DNA of 64,000 bases from Entonaema liquescens (GCA_902805475.1 CADCSX010000002.1:186001-250000); one strand, 5' to 3'. Shown: positions 46,499-59,838, numbered from the stretch's first letter. Notes: generated from the letters alone by a model not told the origin. Program-made: numbers and translations.

Positions 46499-47514
46499 TA
46501 ATCAGGTCCGATGCGGCATTAGACAGAGAAACGCGTGAAGCCTAATCCGTGCTTAGATTAGGTAGGTACTTACATATTGGTATTTTATTAGTACCGGTAC
46601 GAGCACCCTGCCCGATCCATGGGACGGACTCGGGGGAACGAGGGAGATATGTTCTAGAAACAGGGGCTCTAGCCCAGAGATTAATTGCCCCGTTAAATAT
46701 CCATCGACGATGTCCTAAGCTCGGGGAGTAAGGCGTGTAGCTACGACGAGACGAGAAGCATAATAATACCTTACACTATTGAGAACATCCCTTATACAAG
46801 AAAACGTGAAATGCATTAAGAGTAGATAATTTAGATATGGCTTTGAAAAGGAATGGGGCTTTCAAAAAGAACATGTGCTATTAATCAAGATATATACGCT
46901 GGAAGAAATATATCGAGGTATATATATGCTAGTGGCTATGCAGCACAAGCTACAAAAGTTATAGAGGAGGTAAGTAGAGATAGATAGCAATACCCATAGT
47001 CTACAACAAATATATTCTCTAGCCCAGCAATATAACTACCTCTCTTCTTTCCCCCTCCCTCCTACATAACTCAAGCCGTCTTCTCACTCTAATTTACTAA
47101 CGCTCTACCACAAGCCATCCCACTTCGAAGCGAGCCGTAGTTCTGCACAACCTAATAAGTCAAAGACAGAAGCAAAAGCAGGCACATCTTAAGACACATC
47201 AACATAAAAACAAATACGCTCCTCTCTTCTGTTATACTCGGCTCTGCTCGCTACCATTGTTCTATGCGTACGTAGTATATGCGTGATATCTCCCCATCCC
47301 TCTTCCCATCGTGTAACAGGTCCTTGTTTATGTTTCCCTTCCCTTCCCTATCCCGCATGCAAAAGGCCCCCTCCCATTCATTCATTAACAAATAAGTAGA
47401 GTAGGTATCTATCCTCCCCAACACCCGAAAAAGACACAAAAAGCTAAGTCGCACAAACTCACCCCTCCGCATCTGCTGACCAGGTGGGAAGAGGTGCAAT
47501 TTGATAGACGGACA
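46499..47514. other. Convergent intergenic region
   Basis: Between the UCH37-like gene and phosphatidylserine synthase. One TAGGTAGGTACT motif (46558-46570). No gene seen. Confidence 0.5.
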
Positions 47515-48612
47515 TTATGGCTTCGGTACGTGGAGAGTCTTACTGCACATCAGGCACCCGTGGATCAGGAATAGCGCGACGATAGGGTGAACTTCGAAAT
47601 CGGTGCCCGCGAATAGGGTGCCGCCGGGGACCTGGTCGAGGACCCAACCTTTGCTCACCCACCACGCCATCAGGGCGTCGAGACCCAGGGTCGTCGGGAT
47701 CGGAGTGCCCTCGAAGTAGCTGGCCTTGCCGCTGGCATCCTTAGGGATGTCCCCGCTGTTCGCCGTGACGTTGAATCGCGCCAATCGCGTTAGACCGCAC
47801 AATACGAAAACCGCTAACAGTGCCTGGTCGACGGTCGTGCGGAGACCGATGCTGAACGCTACGCAGGCGGGGGCGAGACCGAAGGAGATCTATAAGAGCT
47901 CGGTTAGTAAACTGGTTTAGGCATTGTCATCCTGTACCCCACAGTCCAGAGAGGGTTTTGTAGTGGATGAAATAAGGCCAAGAAGTCTTCGTAAAGTGGC
48001 GGGGGTATACGAGACATAGCCCAGCGACTGCGGAACAAGATAGACATACCAAATCTGCCAGCGAATCCAGCTCCTGCCCCATCATACTGCTCTTCTTCCG
48101 CCACCTCGCGACCCGACCGTCCATGAAATCGAAGAATAGCCCGAAGGGTAGGAAAGCGAGCGCGAGATATACGTTTGTCTTGTCCGCGGGGTCGCCAAGG
48201 CAGTAGCGCAGGGACGAGAAGACGGATAGAATACCGCAGGCGCCTAGAGAGCGAATAATGAAAAACACCGTTAGCGATGATGCCTTTCTAAAATATGAAG
48301 AAATCACGATATCTTTCAAGGGCTAACAATACCATTTAGTTCCGTAATGTAGTCCGCCATATGCAGAGCCTTTAGTAATGAGAAATGTCCTGTAGTCGAC
48401 GAGAGAAGGTCTTTCTGCTTCTTATACGCTATACAACGACATCGTTAGTATTAATATCATATAATAATACTCCTTCATATGACTAGATAGATAGGATAAC
48501 CGGTTCCGCTCCGCCGTCGTGTTGGGAGGACAAACATACAAGGCTCATCGGTAACGCTCGTCTGGCTCTTAGCCACGGCGCCATTGCTCGCACCGCCCGT
48601 TCGTTTCGACAT
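47515..48612 (-). CDS. CHO1: CDP-diacylglycerol-serine O-phosphatidyltransferase
   Basis: Integral ER-membrane enzyme joining CDP-diacylglycerol and L-serine to make phosphatidylserine. Exons 48540-48612, 48333-48428, 48050-48243 and 47515-47889; introns 111, 89 and 160 nt; 245 residues. The N terminus (MSKRTGGASNGAVAKSQTSVT) is short and disordered. The CDP-alcohol phosphotransferase signature is complete: DG-x2-AR-x8-G-x3-D-x3-D in DFMDGRVARW through QELDSLADL. Hydrophobic segments surround it (YLALAFLPFGLFFDF, then ALLAVFVLCGLTRLARF, and HPIVALFLIHGCL). The DLISFGLAPACVAF join occurs exactly at an intron. It matches fungal Cho1 better than phosphatidylinositol synthase, from the RYCLGDP and GTPIPTTLGLDALMAWW segments. 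The 3' ends of this gene and the UCH37-like gene face each other. Confidence 0.94.
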
Positions 48613-50043
48613 ATTTCCCTATCTTTCGTATATATCTACTACCACCGAACCAGTTTCGTCCGCCTTCTTTATGTTCGTCGTAAGAAAGCCTCTAGAAGCA
48701 TTCGCTTATGAAGTTGCGAAATCGCGTAGCTATCTGTTTTCCTTCACCGAATCTTTCTCTCGGTAAGCTGGTAGTGTAGGAGAAAAAAAACAATACTTGA
48801 TAACCTAGAAATTAAGCTATAAAGGATGCGAGAACCTCGATTTGCGTAAATCTCGATAGCGGCGGGGTTGGTAAGTGTTGAGGGGGGAAATGGTTGAATT
48901 GAAGATGCCAAAGAAAAACCTTGGCAGTGGAAATGGCAACTTTTGTATTATCATCAGGGCCTTATTTTTTTACTTCGGGGTAGGCGCAGCATCATTGATG
49001 ACGGCATTTGGACACGTCCAGGTCCCGCTAGGCCACCTTGGGATAAGTGGCTTCCGCCGCGGGGAGGAATAGTGATCCCATTGGAACCGGCTCTTAGTTG
49101 AAGTATCTTTGTGCTACATTTACACGCATATAGTTACAAAACATTAGGCTATGTAGTACTTACCTAATTACGCCCTTGGAGTTCCATTTACAGGCTTCTA
49201 TGTACATGTAGTCAGGTACGTACCTACAATAGGTATCAAGCAACGTGGAACAAGGGAACAAAACATGATCAAGATCTGAAATCGTCATCTTAACGAAAAC
49301 AAGTCTGAGTGTAGCAGGTTTCAGGTATTTACGGTACTAATCACTTGGGGTTTGTCTATGAAGTCTTATCAAAAAGAAGATAACCAGGTAATCGTTAATT
49401 GGATTATATATCCTCCACCATTCACGGAATAACACGACGCATCTTTCAAATGGCCCGGCTTCTCTCAGACACAGAGTACCTTTTATTAAGTTCCTGGCTG
49501 CTGCTGCTGACTGCCTACGTATGTACAATGATTCGGGCAGCGGCCTCGCCATCTCCCTGCTCGTTTTCGACTCTTTGCCCAGTTCGACTAATGAGGGTTT
49601 CTCGTATAAACACTATTATTTCGCGAGACGACGTCGTCCTGTGTCTCTCACATTCGTATGCCTCGAGCTGCCCAATTCACCAACCCAGCCATGGACCTTA
49701 AAATCAAACCGTCTTGCCCCGTATGAGAATAATACTAGACAGCCCGTCCATTGTGTCATGCTCACCGAATCAAACCCGTTCCCTCGGACGCTTCCTTTAG
49801 CCCAAGGCGCATATAACGCTGTAATTATGTATGTATGTTTGATGCGAAACGAAGAAAGGAAAAGACAAGCTGCGAATCCTGTGTATGCCCGGGGATATAA
49901 TGCTGTGACAAAACGAGTATGCAAATGTGGGAATCCGTCCAACCTCCTTTAGGGATCGGTCGGCATTCTATCTCTAGGAAACACAGCTTCTTCTGTGTCA
50001 ACGCCTCCTAACATTCGATAAGGTCGTGTATTAAGTATTATAG
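48613..50043. other. Intergenic
   Basis: Upstream of phosphatidylserine synthase and downstream of the metallopeptidase gene. Short ORFs around 49400-49950 have no ATG-initiated conserved domain. No gene supported. Confidence 0.5.
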
Positions 50044-52583
50044 TTACCGAGCGATAATAACCGAAAAGCCATCGATCCAGGCCGCGCATGACCCAGAGAC
50101 GCCACAGACAGTGTAGCCGCGCGGTGGGAGAAGAGTATGGCTGAGTGTTGTTGTTAGCGATTTTGACTAGATTATAGGAGTGGTATAAAACCTACGGAGA
50201 GCCACCGTGGGCATTGCCATAAATTGGTGATTTCCTCCCAAGGCTCGTGAGGATCTGGATACCGTCTATCCACACTCCCGACCGCACAAAGAAGCCAGTA
50301 ATATACTCGCCACGGCGGATATCTAGAAAACGTTAGAGCTGAGGACGATAGAAGACCACCCGGTAACTGACCCATCTCAAACGTATCACCTCCAGGTTTA
50401 CCGCCACGCTTTCCAAATAACTGGCTAGAGTCATCGTCGTAGAAAAATTCAATACCATCCAAGGCAAACCCGTGATAGACTGCCACACGAGATAGCACTC
50501 GGTTTTTCTGCGTTGCGCTTGTGAAAATGAACTCTTGTGGTTGACTGCCCTCCATTTGCGAGAAACCGAGCTTGGCACTACGATAGGCCGATTTACCGAA
50601 AGATAGCTTGATGGAAGATGCTTTCGAGCATAAGCTATGAAAGTCGTTTATATCAAGGTTTCCACCTCCGTGTGATTTAATGCAAATCTTTATCTTCGAA
50701 CGTCGCTTATTCTCAGGTAGTCTGTCGCGTAGCTCTTGTTCTGTAAGGGTTAGGTTGCGCTGCACGGAGCCGTTTTCTAACGGATACTCAATCCATGTAT
50801 GGCACAAATCGTCACCCTCCGGATAGATCTCTATAAACGAAACTCCCGTAGCTGCCGTGATCTGAACATGCCCGTTCTCGACTGGCCAGGCCTGGATGCT
50901 CGCGTCGGAATTTAGGATCGGGTCATTGGGTAGTCTAAAGCAAGGGTGGCTGCGGAACCGGAGGCAATCCAGACGGTGCCAAGTACATTCGTCAGCTTGA
51001 GACACGGGTCCTCCCTTCGATTTGGTCCGAGTAGAGTAAGCCTCTTGGGATACAAATGAACGGTTTAGCTTGACGTAGTCCCTTAGCATAACTCCGTTCT
51101 CTTGATGCGGACACCCGAGAAGGTGGCCGGTTTCGTGGAGATGGGCACCGATGCCGATATTTGCAGCTTCCCATGAACTTCCGGCCTCGTTACAGTCGTT
51201 CGCAACAAAGTTGATGTCAGTGGGTGTGCAGTCAGTAAACGCCGGTACAACCTCTTCGACACTCGTAGGGTAGCTTTGCAGACAATGGGATCCGAAAATC
51301 GCCATATGTAAATCGCCAGAATTCCCTCCTAAAGCTGCATGTCCCGTTATAACCTTGGAATTAGTATCCCAGTGGGCGTCTAAAAGTAGCACCGACACGT
51401 ATTGTGTTTGTCCCGGAAGAGGTTTGAAGTATTTCTTGAGCGCATCGGCAGCAATACCGTAAAGATCGCCCTTTTTCGTCGCGTTAGAGTTCTGTTGCGC
51501 TATGTTAAGGTCCCTAATCTCTGCCAGGGTCTTGTCTGATCGGATGACATGAATACGTGCTTCCGATCGCATCGCACCCATTTCTCTATCCCGATAATTG
51601 CAGGTACCTGTTGTCCATTCCTCTTCAAACCTGAATACCCGTCGACCGAACTTGTTCCGCCACATCTGCTCGGCAGTAAAAGCTTGCCAAAGGTAGGCGG
51701 CCATTCGGAATTTGCGAATAGCTGTTTCGATATCATTTCCTTCCTTCTCGATTCGGGCAGGGACGGCGTCAAATGTGCCAGGGGAATCCTTTGCGAGTAA
51801 GATAGCAAGTTGTAGCGGCGGTGAGTTCATAGGAGGAACCATGTGTACGGTAATATAGGATGAATGTATCGGATTGGAGGTGCCGCTGTTTGCCAGTTTG
51901 GGGCTTGAGAAGTCAAAACGCAATCTGTTTGCGCCGGGCATGAGATATACCAAGGCTTTGAACTGCGATTCACAAACCGGCCAATACGTAGGTGGAAATC
52001 CATCATCTAGCCTGCAAACTGTTACAGTTCCCTCCGGTACTGGTAGACCTGCTTCTCCAATTGTACCATTGACAAGAAGGATCTTTTGCGAGACCTACTT
52101 TTTATATCAGCATATATATCTACATAGCAATATCTGGATTGAAGGTCTGCTCAGTTCTGCCAATAGGCTTAAATACCCAACGGAAGTCCAATAGTGAAGA
52201 AAATGAAAATTCCATCATACCCAAGTATTCTCCCCAATATTAGTAACTCGAGGGGCATACTGCGACACGGGTAGTGTGGATTTGCCGTTGAGGACAGGAG
52301 ATCCCAACCCAGCCATTCCTGATACACTATATCGGTTGAAATTAGGCGTGGGAGGCGGTCTATTACCTGGAACCGGAGGGGGTTGTAGCTGATCTTTGGA
52401 TTGCATAGGAAGTCCTGGATCGGATTGGGTTGTTATAGAAGGAGGCGTAATTGATCCGTTGGTGGGAGTTGTGTCTTGGCTCTGGTGTTCATCATAACTT
52501 GAGCCGTCAGTGGAACGGTCGGTACGGAAACTAGCTCGCGATCGTCTTCGAAATTCCTTGAAGGTTAAGAAGGAGGGCGCCAT
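50044..52583 (-). CDS. Zinc metallopeptidase with C-terminal jacalin-like domain
   Basis: Exons 52221-52583, 50372-52094, 50196-50322 and 50044-50140; introns 126, 49 and 55 nt; 769 residues. A disordered Ser/Pro-rich first exon precedes a beta-rich region (GTVTVCRLDDG, PGANRLRFDFSSP). The metal site HETGHLLGCPH, with the HExxH and a third histidine two residues beyond a glycine, is near residue 440 and is followed by the NGVMLRDYVKLNRSF segment that fits a fungal metallopeptidase family (PF12044-like; Zn ligands H, H, H). The C-terminal part resembles jacalin-like lectins: GFALDGIEFFYDDDSS, LFGKRGGKPGGDTFEM, then across introns GVWIDGIQI and the closing AAWIDGFSVIIAR. A glycan or lectin-directed role is an inference. 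Frames confirm the two short last exons; the longer readthrough frame loses the jacalin repeat. Confidence 0.9.
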
Positions 52584-55500
52584 AACAGCTCAACCTCACC
52601 AGAAGTTAACCTCCGCGTAAAGCTATCAGGAGAAGGCAATTTGGTCCAAGTTAAAATCTGGTAACGGAGCTTTATTTGTTCTTCGCCGGTCGGTACAGCT
52701 AACTTAGGTTACCAGGGGTTAAAAGTAGCCTCACCGGAACTATTTTAGGGGGAAGCAGACAGCCACAGTCAGTTTAACTAACAAGGGCTAGTGAGCTTCC
52801 CTGAAGCGAACGGACGAACTAGTCAAATTGATAGAAGTGGGAAAGAGAAAAAAAAGAAGGTCGAAGATTCACTTTAGAGGTAAGAAAGCGAATGTTGCGT
52901 GGCTGAGCAAGAGAAAAAAAAATAGAAACCGATAGTGGTGGAATGTAGATAGATCATCGACGATAGGCTATTATGAGGGACATTAGGAGCTTTGGACTTT
53001 TGATGATCAAAGAAAGTTACATTTAGGTAAGCCTGGCTATCGGAACTATTTCAGTGTCGATGAAATAAAATAAAAAAGTGAGGTGAAAAACGTATCTTCT
53101 GCCAACTCTCGACAGAAAAATAAGTTGTTTCTGGTTGTAGGGCCGATTACGAGTCAACCGTATCCTGGTGTTAGAAACACAACAGGCGGGCTGATGTGTA
53201 CAGGAGTTGTGTTAAATGTAGTCAGCTAGATTGGATAGGCGATCATTAGCGATCATAGCTTTGTAGATGTGGATTGACATGTGTGTGTCCGCTGGAGGGA
53301 AACGAACGGGATGTTGACGAATTGACGAATGATGATGACGTCGGAGTTGATAAGTGGGCTGTTTAATACTGGTTAGGTACTAATAAAAGTGGGTTATGAA
53401 ACTAGTGGGATTCTTTCCGCTCCTTGAAATTGCATCGAATTGCATCGGTCCAAGCCTTCCAGGGAAGGCCGCTTGGCCTATTTGGAAGTTGAAAAACTTG
53501 GATACGAGAAGTTGCTAACCAAGAACCACTGAACCCGTAACTTCCATGTACCGGTACGTATGCTTCTCTCACGCAAACAAAGAAAAACGTTGAGATTGGC
53601 ATAAGCTGACACGCGTACCTAACGCCTCCGAAATATTGATATATATATAAGCCAGCCACGATGCATACCTCAAGACCAGGAATTTACAAGTTTTCGGAAG
53701 CCCTCGGACTGTACAACCTGCAGATAGGTAAGTGGGACAGCAATGCGCATGTTGGTGAACGAAGGTCTGCTTGGAAGAGCCGGGCCAAGGTTACAGCGCA
53801 CTACAAGGATGTCGATATAAATATATTATTATGCTGGTTCATATTTGGTGATAGGGCAGTCATTGATACTCTTGTATGAGCGATGCGGAACTACCGAAGG
53901 ACTCTAGGATATTCATTCTTCGACTTATAATGATAACTGGTTGTCGAATCATTAATATCTGTTCAAGTATCACAGATCTCCAGATCGAAATGCGAACTAT
54001 AGCACCTAATTGAATGCCCGTCTCGTAAACTGAATGACACCTTGTAACGTACCGTTGATACTGCCAGAAGATGCAGCCAACCGGTGATGGGTTCTGATGG
54101 ACTGCAGCTGCAGAAAGACACGGCATATAAGACGAGGCCACTTACCGTCTAATATTAAGGAACTGGAAACTATACCTACTAATTGCTTAAGCCATCGGGT
54201 TGATTCGCAATAATTTTATCACTGCGGTAAGAATACCTTATCTGAAACCAACATATATTAATTGATCGGTAGTAGATATCGCATAAATGAAGGGTAGGAG
54301 GCTGTTGGAGCTTACGGATTACAAGCTTTGAGAAAAAGAAAAAAGAAAAAAGAAAAAAGAAAAAAAAAACCAGGTGGTTGGTATGCAATAATCGAGTCTT
54401 TAGCTCAGTAAGCACCCTCAATAATACCACCCTTCTTTTATATTTCCACGTTGGAATTGAAGTCTTAGAATTCTATAAATTCCAAATGAAAGTTAACCTT
54501 CTAATGTTTCGGGGTTCCGTAGCTGCTTGTACGGCCCGGCCCGATATAACTCAATTTTATAAAGTTGACTTTTATACAACGTCGCATAATGTTAGATCTC
54601 TATCCCTTTTCGCACCTGCAGCAACTCCTTTCGGGAAGTCTTCTTACGCCGATAGAGGTCACTTTCACAACATCACGAGAATTTAAGGTCTCGTCTCAAA
54701 TTTATAACTCGATACTTGGCGCAAGTAGAAGCTCAGATATGCCTTTCAAGATTTGGTACCCGATCTTTTAAGCCACAACTAGTCAACCGGAGTATACTGT
54801 ATGTTCTCCATGATCTCCATGATCAGCATCGCTGCATATTCGTGGTGTGTTTGCGTACCGGCCTTACGATGTAACCAATTAGTCAAGTTGGAGACGAATG
54901 TGTTTCGTCCGACAGATTCTCGTATTCTTTTTTCTCCGCCGCCTTTAAACTATGGCGAACTTGCACTAGTTATCGGTATTAATAGTTCGTATCATAGGTT
55001 TCCTATTCAAAGTCGTCAATGCAAGATACGAAGTTTTCAATGTTCTCGAATACTTAGTCTATTTTACACAGCCTTTTTCTATACGCGGAATTACTCTCTG
55101 ACTAGCTATTATATACTTGCAGTATCCTATATCCCCTAACCGCGCCGCTTACAACAAACTCCTGCCTATGCTACGAACACAAAGCTACCCTTCCAGACAT
55201 CCTAAAGGCTTATCTAAGTGTTGGCCACAACACAATAGGTGCTTGAGTTGATGTGAGACAAGCAAGAGCAGGCTCCTTTTGTTTGTGCTTCAAGATGCTT
55301 TTAAGTGCTTGCAGCAAAATGCGGGTTTGGCACGTTTTCATAACATTTAGCCTCGCTTTCGTCCGACAGGGGTTTAAATTGGCTTCCATTTTCGGAAGAG
55401 CGGTCGCATGCCACGAAGCTCGCCATCTCCCGTATCCGATGAGTCCATGATGAAAAAGCTCGGTCATTACTTTCTCGATATTTCCTTATCAAGTCCTTTT

Positions 55501-57054
55501 TCCCACCTTTAAAATTCAAGCACGGAACTTTTCATATTTGGCTTTTTGATAAGAATAGGAGAGTAAAAAAGGGGTCTCTAAATCCTCAACCCAAGACCAA
55601 GACAGCATCTTAGATCCTGCCATCTTCGAGTCTGCATATGTCTCATCTCTAGATGTCAAGGTAAACTGGCAACTGACTGTACTATGCATACGAATAGGGA
55701 TATTATGTTACTATGTAAGAAATGCAATGTTGGAGGATGTTGCTGCATTTGTCCTCCCCTTGTTTAATGGGATATGTGAACGGTGCTATCACATTCCGAC
55801 TCACTCAAAGTGTTGACAATAGGCTCCTCCTTGTTTGTCGTCGATTATCGATTAACACACTTACGTGTAATATACGTTTTGACCTTGAATGTTTCCAATC
55901 CCGCTGTCTCCTTTTTAAGTTTCACCGGTTTAAACCCAATGAAAAGCCCGCACTTATGTCAAAGATCATGCATGCTAGGACAAGGGCGGACAAACGCCAG
56001 TAAGCTTTGTCCGTGGGCTTACAGCATAGACGCCAACCTATGAAAACATATTACTACAAGTAGAATAGGCATGTCATGGAACTTGTTCGTAGGTCACTAG
56101 GCTGTTGTCGAAATAATTGGTCATAAAGTTATATCCTAGTCGCTTAAAAGGAATTGCATTGGCCTACAGCAGCTAACCGGTAGATTAGTGGTTACAATAA
56201 CCCCCTGAAAAGGTAGCGTACCGTGCCAGTGGGCGCTGCATCTGGCCCTATGAGATCCGCATTTGTGCTGAAAGTTAGTGACTTAGTGACCCAGCTGCCC
56301 AGCAGTGAGCTCATTCAAGGCAGCCATGACCCATGGGGAGGGGGAAAAGTCCTAGCTCGTTCACCTGGAAATCAAGGGAAGGGAAGCTGAGCTCGGGCTT
56401 TAAGACTTCCTAATTTCCAATATTGCATCAGCCGGTTTCCAAGGGGAAGGAATGCAGCAAAGTTAGCCCAAGTTAGCCCTGTCCAGGTTTAGCTTAGCTA
56501 GCATAATTGGCTTAGTCAAGCAGTTTTAAGCAACAAGTACCGTAACTTTGTACCTTATGTATACGGAACTAATGGCCCTTAGGTCCTATCCCAAGATCGT
56601 ACCTCCGCCAACATGAACTAATTGACTTTTTCTCTGCATACTTCCTACGTACTGCCTCACTGTCGTCGTTCATTACCACATTTAGGTATACAAACTATAC
56701 CTATTCAGCTCTTGTTCGTCTCTCGACCCTTTTTTTTTTTATTGTACATATCGACTTCGAGAGCCATCATAATAAAAATTTGAGACTCAGACGGATCGGT
56801 ATACCTAATACCTAATTCCATTCGTTCACATTCACTCAAGTCATACATACCATACCTATCAACATCCTCGATCCTTCCGAAGCAACCATCAACCCCCCTT
56901 CGCTTACACCAGCAAGCGCTTGGCCTACAAGTCGACCCAATCATCCTTATCTCCCGCAATATTTTCACGACAGTCACTCGACAAACGTCACTTTCGACTC
57001 AGGGGGGAAAATCCAGAAGAAAAAAAAGTTTACGTTTGGTCCAAGCAAAGCAAT
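52584..57054. other. Long intergenic region
   Basis: About 4.5 kb of AT-rich DNA with no supported gene. ORFs at 53661-53879, 54378-54686, 54801-55139 and 55722-56003 have no domain and no neighbouring exons that splice. A purine-only run (54326-54369) is present. The last part is the upstream region of the Whi5/Nrm1-like gene. Confidence 0.45.
54326..54369. repeat. AAAAAAG-rich purine tract
   Basis: About 44 nt of (G/A) only, built on GAAAAAA units. Confidence 0.7.
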
Positions 57055-58223
57055 ATGTCGTCGCCGTTAAAGAAACAGCCAGAGGCTGTAGCTGATAAAG
57101 TTCTGAAGCGAGTGGAAGTTAGCAAGGTATGTTCACAAACTTGGTTCACCTACCGGATGAGAGAGGAAACATCAACATCTAACAGATTTTCTTTTTTTCA
57201 CATTGATAGATCGCACGAAGATTACAGGGTCGGTTGGCTCTGGCACAATTTAAGACGAAGCATGGATGGGAAGACTTGACACTCGATACGATCGAGCCCA
57301 AGATCGAAGAGGAGATTCGACGCAGACGTCTCGTCGACGGCGATGTACTATCCGACTCCTCGTCCAGCACATCAGAACTACCTTATCCTAGCAGTAGGAA
57401 TACACTCATGAGCTCCCCGCTCAAGGCTCCTCTCTTTTCGGACGCCATTGGATCTAGCAACGGCAGTACAGGTCATCGAAAGCGCACATATAACATGGCA
57501 TCGTTTGATATAACAATGTCGAGTCCAACCAAGCGATACCGTACCTCACCTACCGCATACAAATCTTTTGAGTCTCCACATAGGGCATGGAAAGCACATC
57601 GTCAACTAACCCAGTCTTCTCCTGTCAAACCACGAAGGCAACAACACTTCACGACTTCTACGGGGCCTGATGTGTCGTTTTTTCAAGGTTCCCGCCGCCC
57701 CTCAGTGGATTTTACTGCACAAAATTTTGCAGCACATTCAGACGATGATGACGACCTATTACCCACACACTCGTTTATGGTTAATCACGGCCATGATCAC
57801 AATCGGACATCACCTCCTCGGACACCGCCTATGCGTAGCAGATCGGTAAACCGCCGCAATAAGGATAGGGGTATGGCGAACGGACAGAAGCCGGAAGAAG
57901 GCGCAGATTTGTTGCTTTATTTAGCAGCATCTCCCTCGCCCGCAGTACATTCGACAAAAACTCGAATGGAGCCTCCCTCTACGCCACCTCAGAAGAAAGA
58001 CCTCGCATTACCGTCCTCGATGATGACTACCCCTGGCGGTGGTACTCTCTTCCCCACAACTCCAGGCCAACCCTTTGACATGTCAGATTTTGTCAATATT
58101 ACACCCAGCCCTGCACAGAAGCCGTGGAAAACGCCGATGTCGCTTAGGACGCCTACAGCGAAGACACCACTGAGCAGTGCAAGAAGACGATTAACGTTTG
58201 ATGACCCAGCACTCGGGCTATAA
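57055..58223 (+). CDS. Whi5/Nrm1-type G1/S transcriptional repressor
   Basis: Nuclear repressor family that binds SBF/MBF and is inactivated by cyclin-dependent kinase. Exons 57055-57126 and 57210-58223 (83-nt intron, donor GTATGT, acceptor GATAG, phase 0) give 361 residues. The splice joins VEVSK to IARRLQGRLALAQFKTKHGWEDLTL, the Whi5/Nrm1 family motif that contacts SBF/MBF. The rest is disordered and rich in Ser-Pro and Thr-Pro sites (MSSPLKAP, MSSPTKRYRTSP, SSPVKPRR, RTSPPRTPPMRS), as expected for CDK targets. C-terminal PAQKPWKTPMSLRTPTAKTP resembles the family's conserved tail. Length and domain order match filamentous-fungal homologues; yeast Whi5 and Nrm1 cannot be told apart from this sequence. 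Confidence 0.93.
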
Positions 58224-59093
58224 GCTGCTTCAGCTAAATATGCCCAATCACTAGCAATTTACGTCGAGATTGACTACTTATGGACGACGCAACATTCTTT
58301 CACTTCTACATCTACACTTTTTTTTTTCTCACCTTGATGTGCACACGCACATACGACAATACCCGGCTCTCGCCATGATCACTTAGTATGTTTCCCAAGA
58401 GGTATGGATGGACGGACAGACAGACAGACAGACAGCAAGGACTGGTATGCTTGTACAACACATAGGACACGGACTACGTTTTTTTCCCTTCATATTCTTG
58501 TCTTGTAATTCCGTTGTCAGCAATGCGGAATGCGCGGAGTCCATTGGTCATATCACCCATTGTTTTCGGTAATGCTTCGCACGATATTGCGCTTCATACA
58601 CTCACCCTGCTTACGGGAATTTTATTTTGCGTTTTTGTTTTTTTGTTTCCTCCCCGCGGGATCAAGGAAGCTATTGCGTATGCGTAGTTTTTGTTTTCGA
58701 CGATAGTTTGATAGGAGGATATGGATGGCATTGGGTGGATCGACGGAGACAGACGAAACAACGTAGCAAGACCGATGTTAGTAGCGTAGCTCTCACTCAA
58801 ACAGGCAGACAGACAGACAGACAGACAACAAACAAACAATGCGAGTCTTTTTGTTTCTGCGAATCCGATTCCAAAAGTCAAAGTAAACAAAAACGAAACT
58901 AGTTAGCCGGGTCAATTGATCCTTCAATTGGGTTCGTTGGGGAAGGAAAGTAAAAATAAAAATAACGTAAAGCATGGATGACCTAAATTCGCTTCGTTGC
59001 AGTAGGTGCTAGCGAGTCAGATAAAAGATGTGGTGATGTGATGGTGCATGTGAGGATGGTTTTGCGTTGCGTCGCTTTTTTGTAACGGGGCAG

Positions 59094-59170
59094 ACGCGTC
59101 CGGGATCTGCGGAGACGCGTTGAGGGTTTTATTTGCGCGCGTCGTGTTTTCGCGTTTTCGCGTTTTCGCG
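59094..59170. promoter_or_regulatory. Clustered MCB (ACGCGT) and SCB-like (CGCGAAAA) sites
   Basis: Two ACGCGT hexamers at 59094-59099 and 59115-59120, then TTTTCGCG repeated three times in tandem (59147-59154, 59155-59162, 59163-59170), which read CGCGAAAA on the minus strand. These match the consensus cores of yeast MBF and SBF. Function here is inferred. Confidence 0.45.
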
Positions 59171-59783
59171 TAAAGGAGGAGGGTTGGACCAATGAGGGGA
59201 GGATCAGGTACTTGGGCGAGGTACTTTGTGTACATTTGCTGCGGTGTGGTGGGGATAGCGGGGTACTTGGATGGATTTGAGAGGTGCTTTAGGGGGTTCT
59301 ATTTTAGAGTTGGAAATTCTCCGTTTGGGGATGGGGATCTGGAGGTGTGTTGATGTCATATTTTAGTTTGTAACTAATGCAGTTGCATTGTTTACTTAGA
59401 AGCTTGAAGACTAGGTTATTTCTTTGTTTGATAGGTACTTGTAGGCAATGTATCTAAAGAGACTTGCGTACTTGGATAGTTGGTGGAGATGTTGAGAGCT
59501 TTACGCTTATGACTATTAGTAGAAGGTATCGTCTACAGCATATGTAGATAAGGCAAATACATATTGTAATACATGTAATGAACTGATATTATATACATTG
59601 GTACATAAGAGAGTAGCAGTCCGGGAGAAGAAACGGATTCAAAATCCATAAGCTTAAAATGAACTAACTTAGTATAGCCAATGCTTCTTTACATCATATA
59701 GCATATATTTAATATAGGCCTACTCACCTATACATCAATAACTTAACAATTATAGTAGAAATGACAATAATAATAACATGTGT

Positions 59784-59836
<53 letters not shown>

Positions 59837-59838
59837 CA
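59784..59838. repeat. (AT)n-(GT)n microsatellite
   Basis: A short AT run followed by about 13 GT units and then ATGTGT units. Prone to length variation. Confidence 0.85.

Noticed and set aside
54378..55139. Several AT-rich ORFs of about 100 codons
   Set aside because: No domain, no linkable exon and no composition change from flanking intergenic DNA.
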